Assembly (NCBI GenBank): GCA_051891855.1
Contig: JBJFFP010000082.1
Span: 1-64,000, forward strand
Direction of reading: 5' to 3'
Length of the DNA: 64,000 nucleotides
From: SFDP01 sp051891855
GTDB lineage: Bacteria; Bacillota; Clostridia; Lachnospirales; Lachnospiraceae
Both the position numbers and the translations under genes were made by a program. Below the pieces are notes generated by a model. It searched no databases and was not told where the DNA came from. It saw only the letters and a list, made by a program, of their open reading frames with translations. Below are positions 7,511-14,646 of the stretch, piece by piece; the first letter of the stretch is position 1, and the number at the start of each line of letters is the position of its first letter.

Positions 7511-8455
7511 ATGAAGTTTTTTGGGAAAAAAATAATCAGTATGCTGATCACCCTGCTGATTGTGTCCTTTCTGGTCTTTTTAGCTTTTACGGTGATTCCG
7601 GGAGACCCGGCAGTATCCAAGCTGGGGATGCAGGCAACGCCGGAAAGGCTGGAGGCACTCCGGGAAGAGATGGGGCTGAACAGACCCTTTTTAGAACGGT
7701 ACGGAACATGGCTGATTCAGGCTCTTAAAGGTGATTTTGGAATTTCTTACAGCTATGGGGCTTCGGTTTCCGAGATGGTACTGGATAAGCTTCCTATTAC
7801 CCTTTGTCTGACCCTTATGGCCTTTGTCCTGGTGGTAGTCTGTGCCCTTCCCCTGGGGATTTATACGGCAAAGCATGAAGGAGGATGGCTGGACCGCATC
7901 ATTTTGGTCATCAACCAGATTATTATGGCTGTTCCTCCTTTTTTTGCCGGTATTTTACTTACCTATATTTTTGGTCTGGTGTTAAAATGGTTTCAGCCGG
8001 GAGTTTTTATTTCCTATGAGACCAGTATAAGAAAATTTTTAGGCTGTCTGATTTTTCCTGCCCTGGCCATAGCCATTCCCAAAATTGCCATGACGGTAAA
8101 GCTGCTTAGAAGCGCGCTAATCGATGAAGCAAAAAAGGATTATGTGCGGACGGCCTACAGTAAAGGCAACAGTAAGAATGGTGTGTTCTATTTTCATCTG
8201 TTAAAAAATGCCATGATTCCTGTAGTTACTTTTCTTGCCATGACCCTGACGGATATGATTGCGGGAAGCGTAATTGTAGAGCAGGTATTTTCCATTCCGG
8301 GTCTGGGCAGAATCCTGGTGACCTCAATTTCCAACAGAGATTATCCTGTGGTAGAGGCAATTATTGTTTTGCTGGCTCTTATCGTTGTGGTGGTAAATCT
8401 GCTGTCAGATGTACTTTGCCGCAAAATTGACCCGAGAATCAGTACGGGAGAATAG
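7511..8455 (+). CDS. ABC importer permease, DppB/NikB type
   Basis: This 314-residue membrane protein is the first of two permeases of the importer. An N-terminal helix (IISMLITLLIVSFLVFLAFTVIPGDP) is followed by a 50-residue outer segment and five further helices. The conserved GDFGISY after the first outer segment and the cytoplasmic EAA-type loop near DEAKKDYVRTAYSKG mark the DppB/NikB family, whose length it matches. It lies 24 bases after the binding-protein gene and 3 bases before the second permease, so translation is probably coupled. The substrate is that of the operon and is unknown. Confidence 0.88.
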   Translation: MKFFGKKIISMLITLLIVSFLVFLAFTVIPGDPAVSKLGMQATPERLEALREEMGLNRPFLERYGTWLIQALKGDFGISYSYGASVSEMVLDKLPITLCLTLMAFVLVVVCALPLGIYTAKHEGGWLDRIILVINQIIMAVPPFFAGILLTYIFGLVLKWFQPGVFISYETSIRKFLGCLIFPALAIAIPKIAMTVKLLRSALIDEAKKDYVRTAYSKGNSKNGVFYFHLLKNAMIPVVTFLAMTLTDMIAGSVIVEQVFSIPGLGRILVTSISNRDYPVVEAIIVLLALIVVVVNLLSDVLCRKIDPRISTGE

Positions 8456-8458
8456 ATT

Positions 8459-9295
8459 ATGTTCAACCTGAAAAAAGAGAAAGAGGAAAAGCATAAGCCT
8501 TTCAAAAAGAGAAAGAATTATACCTTTATTATCGGCTGTACGATTACGGCTATGATTCTTGCTCTCACTTTGATTGGCTTTTTTTATACTCCTTATGATC
8601 CCGAGGAAATGGATGCTTCAAGAAAGCTGGCAGGAATATCCTTAAGCCATATTATGGGCTGTGATAATTTCGGAAGAGACATTTTCAGCCGGGTATTAAA
8701 GGGCTGTGCAACTACCCTGGTGGTGGCTGTGGGAACGGTGGCTATCGGAACCTTTTTTGGTTTGCTGATAGGAGCATTTACAGGATATTTCGGTGGGGTA
8801 ATGGATGAGGTTTTCATGCGGATTATGGATGCCCTGTTCGCCTTTCCCAGCCTTCTTTTGGCTCTGGTTTTTGTCAGCCTTTTGGGAAGGGGAAAGTATC
8901 AGGTGATTGTAGCCTTGGGAATTGCCTTTATTCCCAGCTTTTCCAGAATCGTCCGCAGTGAATATATGCGCAATCGGGATAGGGATTATGTGAAAAGTGC
9001 AAGACTGGCAGGGGCCTCTCATCTTCGGATCATGTTTGTTCATATTTTACCCAATATCAGGAGGGTGCTCTTAGCTTCTATTATGATTGGCTTCAATAAT
9101 GCGGTTCTGGCAGAAGCAGGACTGACCTATATGGGGATCGGCGTACAGCCTCCGGATGCCAGTCTGGGGGAAATGCTATCCTCTGCCCAGACCTATCTTT
9201 TTTCTGCACCCTGGTATGCTTTGGGAACAGGTCTGATGATTATTCTGATGATTCTGGGTTTTGGGCTGATGGCAGAAGGGCTGCAGAAGGAATAA
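8459..9295 (+). CDS. ABC importer permease, DppC/NikC type
   Basis: This 278-residue membrane protein is the second permease. It shows the basic cytoplasmic N-terminus, a first helix, the DppC/NikC signature MGCDNFGRDIFSRVLKG, four to five more helices, and the EAA loop around RDYVKSARLAGASHLRIMF, which contacts the ATPases. The length equals that of NikC-type proteins. It starts 3 bases after the previous stop and its own stop lies 10 bases before the first ATPase. Confidence 0.88.
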   Translation: MFNLKKEKEEKHKPFKKRKNYTFIIGCTITAMILALTLIGFFYTPYDPEEMDASRKLAGISLSHIMGCDNFGRDIFSRVLKGCATTLVVAVGTVAIGTFFGLLIGAFTGYFGGVMDEVFMRIMDALFAFPSLLLALVFVSLLGRGKYQVIVALGIAFIPSFSRIVRSEYMRNRDRDYVKSARLAGASHLRIMFVHILPNIRRVLLASIMIGFNNAVLAEAGLTYMGIGVQPPDASLGEMLSSAQTYLFSAPWYALGTGLMIILMILGFGLMAEGLQKE

Positions 9296-9305
9296 GGAGG
9301 ATGGG

Positions 9306-10139
9306 ATGCTTTTAGAGGTCAAAGAATTAAGCATAGAATTTCAGGATAAACTGCTCCCGGAAACCGTGGTATCCCATGTGGATTTTACTCTGGCCAAGGG
9401 AGAGATTCTGGGAATTGTGGGAGAGTCAGGCTCCGGGAAAAGTATGACGGCCCATGCCATTGCAGGTCTGCTTAGCCGTCATGATATGAAAAAAACGGGA
9501 GAAATTCTTTTTGGCGGTAAGAATCTTTTGACCTGTTCCAGGGCAGAGCTTCGTGCCATCCAAGGAAATGACATAAGTGTTATTTTCCAGGAGCCTATGA
9601 CCAGCTTGAATCCGGTGAAAAAGATTGGCTGGCAGGTAGGAGAAAGCTTGAGAATACACACGGATTTGGGGAAAAAGGAAATTAAAAGGCAGGTGCTCTC
9701 CATTCTGGAAAGAGTGGAGCTCAGTGATCCTGAGAGGGTCTATAATCAGTACCCGGATGAGCTGTCCGGTGGTATGCGGCAGAGAGTGATGATTGCTTCC
9801 GCCATGATCTGTAGGCCCCAAATTTTGATTGCCGATGAACCAACTACCGCATTGGATGTAACTATACAGGCCCAGATTGTGAAGCTTCTGAAAAAGCTTA
9901 ATCAAACGGAAAAAACTGCAATTTTATTTATTTCTCATGATTTAAGTCTGGTGAAAAGTCTATGCGAAAGAGTGATAGTGATGCAGTCCGGCAGGGTGGT
10001 GGAAAGCGGAGCTTCAGAGGAAATTTTCAGGCATCCCGGGGAGGCATACACCAGACAGCTGGTGGAAGCGATTCCCGGCTGTGAACCAGGGAAAAGCTTG
10101 CGGGAGATCATGCAGGGAATACAGGCAGACAGCGTGTGA
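9306..10139 (+). CDS. ABC importer ATPase, DppD/NikD type
   Basis: This 277-residue cytoplasmic subunit powers the importer. Walker A is GESGSGKS at 39-46, the Q-loop is in IFQEPMTSLNP, the signature is LSGGMRQRV, Walker B is ILIADEPTTALD and the switch histidine is in FISHDL. It is shorter than oligopeptide DppD proteins (about 325) and nearer NikD. The C-terminal region includes EAYTRQLVEAIPG, typical of this family. Its stop codon is 17 bases before the ATG of the partner ATPase. Confidence 0.88.
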   Translation: MLLEVKELSIEFQDKLLPETVVSHVDFTLAKGEILGIVGESGSGKSMTAHAIAGLLSRHDMKKTGEILFGGKNLLTCSRAELRAIQGNDISVIFQEPMTSLNPVKKIGWQVGESLRIHTDLGKKEIKRQVLSILERVELSDPERVYNQYPDELSGGMRQRVMIASAMICRPQILIADEPTTALDVTIQAQIVKLLKKLNQTEKTAILFISHDLSLVKSLCERVIVMQSGRVVESGASEEIFRHPGEAYTRQLVEAIPGCEPGKSLREIMQGIQADSV

Positions 10140-10156
10140 TATGCAGGGGAGGCAAA

Positions 10157-10894
10157 ATGGGTAAGATATTAACAGTGTCGAAGGTTAATGCTTATTACAA
10201 GGGACGAAGAAACAAAAAAGAGAGAATCCGGATTTTAAAAGATGTTTCCTTTGAAATGGAGGAAGGAGAAATTCTGGGGCTGGTAGGGGAAAGTGGATGC
10301 GGTAAATCTACTTTGGTAAAAACCATTCTCTCCATGCTCAAGGATTATGAGGGAGAAATTCACTGTACAGATATTCATCCTCAGATGATTTTTCAGGATC
10401 CCTTCGGTTCCTTGAATCCTTCAAAGAAGATTGGCTGGATTTTACAGGAGCCTTTGCGCAATCTTACCGGATTGAAAGCGGGTGAGCGCTATAAGAGAGC
10501 CGTTGAAATGCTGAATAAGGTGGGATTGGAAGAAAGATATATGGAGCATTATCCCCATCAGCTTTCCGGCGGGCAGCGTCAAAGGGTGGGAATTGCTGTG
10601 GCCCTGATGCTGCATCCGGGCCTGGTGCTGGCGGATGAGCCGGTATCGGCGCTGGATGTTACCATTCAGAAGCAGGTGTTGGAGCTGCTTTTGAAGCTGA
10701 AGATAGAAATGGGGCTGTCCATACTCTTCATTTCTCATGATCTGCGGGTAGTTTATCAGCTCTGTGACCGGGTGATGATTATGGAAAAAGGAGAGATTGT
10801 GGAGCAGGGAAAAACCGAGGAGGTTTACTTCCATCCCAGGCATGAGTATACAAAGAAGCTGCTGGAGGCGGCCCAAATAGTCGGAGAAGGGTGA
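10157..10894 (+). CDS. ABC importer ATPase, DppF/NikE type
   Basis: This ATPase of about 245 residues pairs with the preceding one. It has Walker A GESGCGKST, the Q-loop MIFQDPFGSLNPSKKIG, the signature LSGGQRQRV, Walker B LVLADEPVSALD and FISHDL. The ATG at 10157 is chosen because AGGGGAGG precedes it; a GTG at 10136 overlapping the previous stop is possible. The C-terminus ends in EYTKKLLEAAQIVGEG. The last codons form the left arm of the operon terminator. A diverged, frameshifted copy of this 3' end lies 2 kb downstream at 12866-12963. Confidence 0.88.
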   Translation: MGKILTVSKVNAYYKGRRNKKERIRILKDVSFEMEEGEILGLVGESGCGKSTLVKTILSMLKDYEGEIHCTDIHPQMIFQDPFGSLNPSKKIGWILQEPLRNLTGLKAGERYKRAVEMLNKVGLEERYMEHYPHQLSGGQRQRVGIAVALMLHPGLVLADEPVSALDVTIQKQVLELLLKLKIEMGLSILFISHDLRVVYQLCDRVMIMEKGEIVEQGKTEEVYFHPRHEYTKKLLEAAQIVGEG

Positions 10895-10923
10895 GAAAAT
10901 GCACCTGCTCCGACTATTTTTTA
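10875..10923 (+). terminator. Terminator of the importer operon, overlapping the stop codon
   Basis: AAATAGTCGGAG (10875-10886) pairs with CTCCGACTATTT (10908-10919), followed by T-rich sequence. The left arm lies inside the end of the ATPase coding region. A similar hairpin follows the duplicated 3' end at 12948-12992. Confidence 0.75.
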
Positions 10924-11611
10924 TTTATCGGCATGTAGGGGGAGCAGCCCGACTGGAAGAGCTGAAATGCTCAATAAGTGGGGAGGAAAGCGGGGGAGCA
11001 GCCCGACTGGAAGAGCTGAAATGCTCAATAAGTGGGGAGAAAAGCGGGGGAGCAGCCCGACTGGAAAGGCCGAAATGCTCAATAAGTGGGGAGAAAAGCG
11101 GGGGAGCAGCCCGACTGGAAAGGCCGAAATGCTCAATAAGTGGGGAGNNNNNNNNNNNNNNNNNNNNNNNNNNNNNNNNNNNNNNNNNNNNNNNNNNNNN
11201 NNNNNNNNNNNNNNNNNNNNNNNNNNNNNNNNNNNNNNNNNNNNNNNGAAAAGCGGGGGAGCAGCCCGACTGGAAAGGCCGAAATGCTCAATAAGTGGGG
11301 AGGAAAGCGGGGGAGCAGCCCGACTGGAAAGGCCGAAATGCTCAATAAGTGGGGAGAAGAGCGGGGGAGCAGCCCGACTGGAAGAGCTGGAAAGCCTGAA
11401 AAGCGGGGAAGAAAGCGGGGGAGTGGCCCGACTGGAAAGGCCGAAATGCTCAATAATTGGGGAGGAAAGCGGGGGAGCGCCCCGACTGGAAGGGCTGAAA
11501 TGCTCAATAAGTGGGGAGAAGAGCGGGGGAGTGGACCGACTGGAAAGGCCGAAATGCTCAATAAGTGGGGAGGAAAGAGGAGAGGCCGGAACGTTCTTGT
11601 GGAAGGATTAG
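10899..11611 (+). CDS. Possible repeat protein read through the minisatellite
   Basis: An ATG at 10899, with GAGAAGGG about 8 bases upstream, opens a frame starting MHLLRLFFIYRHV and then running through 18-residue repeats of the type GGAARLEELKCSISGEES. If the missing bases at the N gap keep the repeats in register, the frame would continue to a stop at 11609-11611 after GTFLWKD. Against it, the start lies within the terminator loop of the previous gene, and the 54-bp unit leaves several frames open on both strands. It is recorded as a possibility only. Confidence 0.18.
10938..11578. repeat. 54-bp tandem repeat array (minisatellite), interrupted by an N gap
   Basis: Units of exactly 54 bases begin at 10938, 10992, 11046 and 11100 (cut by the gap after 48 bases), and at 11255, 11309, 11363, 11417, 11471 and 11525. 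Each starts GGGGGAGCAGCCCGACTGG and contains AAATGCTCAATAAGTGGGG. Copies differ by a few bases; the unit at 11363 is the most diverged. Because 54 is a multiple of three, several reading frames remain open, giving an 18-residue period in each. There are no unique spacers, so this is not CRISPR. The N gap indicates that the assembler could not resolve the copy number. Confidence 0.95.
11148..11247. other. Assembly gap of 100 N
   Basis: One hundred consecutive N inside the minisatellite. The round number suggests a placeholder. For the units on both sides to stay in phase, the true missing length would have to be 53 plus a multiple of 54 bases. Confidence 0.98.
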
Positions 11612-11641
11612 TAGGGGTAACCATATCATACAATAGGAAAC

Positions 11642-11708
11642 TACAGCTTCGGTTCTAGAAGGATAAAACAGCTTTAGAACGCCGGTTACAGCTTCGGCTT
11701 TAGAAGGA
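11642..11708 (+). repeat. Imperfect 22-bp direct repeat
   Basis: TACAGCTTCGG followed by a T/C-rich triplet and TAGAAGGA occurs at 11642-11663 and 11687-11708, 45 bases apart, with two mismatches. A shorter related CTTTAGAAGGA follows at 11710-11720. This adds to the repeat-rich character of the patch after the minisatellite. Confidence 0.55.
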
Positions 11709-11845
11709 GCTTTAGAAGGACAGTTACAGCTACAGAATTTCAGTCTTTAGCCGATATAATAAACAGAAAATCGTATGAAGTCAGACTTACCAATAAAGAC
11801 GATTGGGATGTAGTGAAATCACAGAAGTCAGAAAAGGGAGGCTAA
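11680..11845 (+). pseudogene. 3' remnant of an unidentified gene
   Basis: A frame without a start codon, entered after a TAG at 11677-11679, reads through ...LADIINRKSYEVRL and TNKDDWDVVKSQKSEKGG to a TAA at 11843-11845, two bases before the ATG of the next gene. The spacing and the sensible composition of the last 35 residues suggest the end of a former operon partner of the 11848 gene, whose 5' part was lost to the repeats. It could instead be a chance frame. Confidence 0.35.
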
Positions 11846-11847
11846 AG

Positions 11848-12849
11848 ATGAATATATCGAAGAATGTTACTATTTTTGCAGGGATAGAATTCGGTAACAG
11901 CACAGCCAATAAAGCGGAGGGCAAAAGAGGGAAAATTGCAGAGGATAAGCAGCTGAAAAAAGACGCTATATTTGCCGGCAGCCTGAATGGGGAATTATTT
12001 TCTGATAAAATTCTGGAAAAGAAAAAAGAAGCACAGAAAAAGGCCATGCAGGTAGTAGGTGATGCCTGGGCGGGTGACCAAACAATTGATGATGATTTGC
12101 AAAAAAGATGGGATTTACTCAATAAGCTGGGAAAAGACAATGAGACTGCACTACGGGAAATCAGAGAAATCATAAGACAGCAGGATGAGCTGAAAGAGGA
12201 ATACGGGATTAGCGATGACAGCAAGGAGCAGCAGGATTTAGAGCTGATTCGCCGATATAACAGGATGTTAAGCAATGAGATGCGTGGTAAGCTCAGTGGA
12301 GGAGACAGCCTGACAAAGGAAGAGCTGGATTATGTGATGAAGCTTAAGGCAGAGGGGCTTACGGATTATCAGACAAAGCAGCTGCAGCTGGATGAAGCAA
12401 AAAGTATTTATCAATCCACTGTGGATGAGAATAATCAGACTATTATTGAGGAAAATGCAGTTATCCGAGGGATAAGACTGGAGCGGTTAAAAAGTGATCC
12501 TATGGTGGCAGCTCAGTATGAGGCTAAGGCTATCAGGGAGGCAGCTGCCGATGAAATTGTAGGTATGGTGGTGGAACAGGCCAAAGAATACCTTGATGAG
12601 AAAAAAGAAGAGGCTGACAAAAAGGGTGAGAAGCTCAAAGAAAAGCAGGAACAGCTTGAAGAATTTATTGAGGCACAGAAGGAGAAACGGAAGGAAGCCG
12701 ATGAAGTTTTTGAAGATATGCCTGTAGAGGAAATGCTTGATCTTGCTCAGGTAAAAAACGATATTAAGCAGGAGGTAGAAAAAATTGTAGATAAAATGGC
12801 CCTGGTGGCAGAGGACATCAAGGGAGCTATGGTGGATCAGAAGCTGTAG
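11848..12849 (+). CDS. Unrecognised highly charged coiled-coil protein
   Basis: I do not recognise this 333-residue protein. It starts MNISKNVTIFAGIEFG, has no signal peptide or membrane segment, and is rich in K, E, D and Q. Residues about 70-150 and 195-330 are mostly predicted helix, with heptad-like stretches such as AKEYLDEKKEEADKKGEKLK and EQLEEFIEAQKEKRKEADEV, so an elongated coiled coil is likely. The ATG at 11848 follows GGGAGG; an upstream ATG at 11803 has no such site. It lies between a minisatellite and a degraded ATPase 3' end, in what looks like accessory DNA. A structural or cell-surface-associated role is conceivable, but nothing in the sequence shows one. Confidence 0.75.
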   Translation: MNISKNVTIFAGIEFGNSTANKAEGKRGKIAEDKQLKKDAIFAGSLNGELFSDKILEKKKEAQKKAMQVVGDAWAGDQTIDDDLQKRWDLLNKLGKDNETALREIREIIRQQDELKEEYGISDDSKEQQDLELIRRYNRMLSNEMRGKLSGGDSLTKEELDYVMKLKAEGLTDYQTKQLQLDEAKSIYQSTVDENNQTIIEENAVIRGIRLERLKSDPMVAAQYEAKAIREAAADEIVGMVVEQAKEYLDEKKEEADKKGEKLKEKQEQLEEFIEAQKEKRKEADEVFEDMPVEEMLDLAQVKNDIKQEVEKIVDKMALVAEDIKGAMVDQKL

Positions 12850-12865
12850 GGATTTTAAGAGAAAC

Positions 12866-12963
12866 ATTGTGGAGCAGGGTAAAATCGAACAGGTCTATTT
12901 TATCCCAAATATGAATATACAGGAAAGCTGCTGAAAGTAGCACAAATAGCCGGAGAAGGATAG
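12866..12963 (+). pseudogene. Degraded 3' end of a DppF/NikE-type ATPase gene
   Basis: These 98 bases align with the last 99 bases of the intact ATPase gene (10796-10894) at roughly three-quarters identity by eye. The start translates as IVEQGKIEQVYF; a one-base deletion then shifts the frame, after which HPKYEYTGKLLKVAQIAGEG and a stop follow, matching the intact EYTKKLLEAAQIVGEG. Nothing upstream of this fragment matches the rest of the gene. It is either a partial duplication or the surviving end of a second importer operon. Confidence 0.8.
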
Positions 12964-12992
12964 CAATGGGATACTCCTTCTTCGGCTACTTT
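12948..12992 (+). terminator. Terminator attached to the degraded ATPase 3' end
   Basis: AGCCGGAGAAGGA (12948-12960) pairs with TCCTTCTTCGGCT (12975-12987) with one G-U pair, then ACTTT. It occupies the same place relative to the coding fragment as the terminator at 10875-10923 and probably descends with it. Confidence 0.55.
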
Positions 12993-13113
12993 CCATGGAA
13001 AGATGGAACGGTAGGATAAAGACATTGGAAAGTTCAATAGATTTTACTGAAAAAAGGAAGTTTAGAAAGGCGATACAAGCAGTAAACGACACCTAGACAG
13101 ATGATGGCACAAA

Positions 13114-13872
13114 TCAAGGACGATATGGAAGACCGCAGGCTGTGATCAAATCCTTTAACCTCTTCTTTTTTCTTATGGACACAGGACAGAATTCACCGTT
13201 GTTCATATGGACGATCAGTTGCTTAAAATCCACACTGGAAATATTATCTCTATTAATGATATAGGATGTATGGCATCTGTAGAAACGATGATCCAGCTGC
13301 TGCTCGATGTTTTTTAATTGTCCTGTAAATTCAATGACCCGTTTTTTCGCGTGAAGGATAATCTTATGGATATTCCCGGATGTTTCAAAAAATATAATGT
13401 CGTTATATTCGATGACAATATGCTTATAGTTCTGTATTATTGTAAAAGTTTTAACAATGCCATTATTTAATGAAGTGTATTTATTGTTTACGTCCAAAAG
13501 ACATTCACGAATTTTTGACTTTATGTGTTCAGCAGTATCTTTTACGATGAAATCAAGAGCTTCTGCTTTATATTGGAAGGTAAGGAAGCTCATTTCGGAA
13601 TGAGAGGTGATAAAAACAATAAAACAGCGAGGCTGAATCTTCCGTATCCTTTGAGCAAGAGTAAGCCCGTTTATATCAGACTTTAAATCAATATCAAGAA
13701 AGAAAAGTCCTGTATTTTGGGTATTCAGAATCTCCTTGAGAATGTTATGGGGATCTGAGGTGGCCTGAACGATCCGCATATCAAATCCTTCCATAAGAAT
13801 GAAATTATTTATACATTTCTGAAAAATTTCCAGATGCTTTTTATTGTCTTCGCAGATAAATATGTCAATCAT
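13114..13872 (-). CDS. agrA: LytTR-family response regulator, AgrA type
   Basis: This 252-residue protein has a receiver domain (about 1-125) with the acidic pair in IFICEDN and the phospho-acceptor aspartate in FFLDIDLKSDINGL, followed by a LytTR DNA-binding domain (about 145-250) recognisable from IIFFETSGNIHKI, RFYRCHTSYIIN and the final VSIRKKKRLKDLI. AgrA proteins activate promoters of their own quorum-sensing genes and of target genes. The cognate kinase gene is probably the one at 14647. It is divergent from agrB. Repeated sites sharing AANCGTTGA lie upstream of agrB and between agrC and agrD and are candidate targets. Confidence 0.87.
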   Translation of the reverse strand: MIDIFICEDNKKHLEIFQKCINNFILMEGFDMRIVQATSDPHNILKEILNTQNTGLFFLDIDLKSDINGLTLAQRIRKIQPRCFIVFITSHSEMSFLTFQYKAEALDFIVKDTAEHIKSKIRECLLDVNNKYTSLNNGIVKTFTIIQNYKHIVIEYNDIIFFETSGNIHKIILHAKKRVIEFTGQLKNIEQQLDHRFYRCHTSYIINRDNISSVDFKQLIVHMNNGEFCPVSIRKKKRLKDLITACGLPYRP

Positions 13873-13958
13873 GCGATTTCCCTTCCTTCTTTTGAATATG
13901 ATACTTATTATACAATATATTGTGCGATTACTGAAGAAAAAGAATAAGCGTCATCCAT

Positions 13959-13996
13959 AGCAGAATAAATGAATTTAAAGCAACACTTATTCTGCT
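13959..13996. promoter_or_regulatory. Inverted repeat in the agrA-agrB intergenic region
   Basis: AGCAGAATAA (13959-13968) and TTATTCTGCT (13987-13996) are perfect 10-bp arms separated by 18 bases, between the divergent agrA and agrB genes. It could be an operator or a hairpin in a leader. Confidence 0.4.
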
Positions 13997-13997
13997 A

Positions 13998-14014
13998 AAA
14001 TCAACGGTTATTAC
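13998..14014 (-). promoter_or_regulatory. Candidate AgrA (LytTR) binding site upstream of agrB
   Basis: AAATCAACGGTTATTAC matches 15 of 17 bases with the element at 16029-16045 upstream of agrC/agrD. On the minus strand both read GTARTAAYCGTTGATTT. It lies 57 bases before the agrB start, where a LytTR activator could act. Assignment to this AgrA is inference. Confidence 0.45.
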
Positions 14015-14070
14015 AAAAATACAGTGAAGCTATTCCATGTATGATAGGATAGGAATAGGAGATTTCGGGT

Positions 14071-14643
14071 ATGGAAACAATAGCGTATAAAATTGTAAAA
14101 TATCTAGGCGATGACCAAGATTATTGGAATGATATTGAGCGAATGCATATGATGTTAGGTATCCAAATATTACTTCATAATGCTATTATGCTTGGAACGA
14201 TTCTTTTCGTGGCAAAAATCATTGGTATACTGATAGAGGCATCTATCCTTTTACTAGCATATGGGATAGTTAAAACGTCTGCAGGTGGGATACATTTTAA
14301 AAAGAGTTCATCTTGTCTTATCGGTACTGGGACATTTGTGGGAGTAGGCGTTTGGATCTCCCGACAATTAAACATAATATTATGCCACATTATTATTATA
14401 TATATAATTTGCCTTATTATTCTGATTATAGTTGGACCGCAAGGAACTGAAAATAATCCTATTTCAGAAAAGCATTATAAGAAATTAAAAAAAAGAACTA
14501 TCTTCTGGATTTTATCATATATGTTCACGACAGTTATAGCGGACATTATGATAAGACGAATTCCGTATTTGTTATTTATTGCGGTAGTATTTGAAACGTT
14601 ATCGCTTTTTCCTCCATATATAAAGAAGAGGGGAATGGATTAG
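14071..14643 (+). CDS. agrB: AgrB-type peptide-processing membrane protease
   Basis: AgrB is an integral membrane cysteine peptidase that cuts the AgrD precursor at its C-terminal side and forms the cyclic peptide. This 190-residue protein has the catalytic pair in AGGIHFKKSSSCLIG, histidine and cysteine seven residues apart as in staphylococcal AgrB. Several hydrophobic segments follow (about 30-65, 85-120, 140-185). The start has AGGAG upstream. Its substrate is very likely the AgrD encoded at 16186, which is not adjacent but lies beyond agrC on the same strand. agrC converges on it with three bases between the stop codons. Confidence 0.9.
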   Translation: METIAYKIVKYLGDDQDYWNDIERMHMMLGIQILLHNAIMLGTILFVAKIIGILIEASILLLAYGIVKTSAGGIHFKKSSSCLIGTGTFVGVGVWISRQLNIILCHIIIIYIICLIILIIVGPQGTENNPISEKHYKKLKKRTIFWILSYMFTTVIADIMIRRIPYLLFIAVVFETLSLFPPYIKKRGMD

Positions 14644-14646
14644 CTT

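Noticed and set aside
5924..10894. Firm assignment as nickel importer
   Set aside because: Gene sizes resemble NikABCDE, but no nickel enzyme, NikR site or nickel riboswitch is seen. Peptide or metallophore transport is equally possible.
10938..11578. CRISPR array
   Set aside because: The repeats are directly joined 54-base units without unique spacers, and no cas genes are near. The Cas4-like domain at 22101 belongs to a helicase.
10921..11658. Several long overlapping open frames on both strands in the minisatellite as separate genes
   Set aside because: They arise because a 54-bp unit without stops keeps frames open; at most one may be translated, and that is noted with low confidence.
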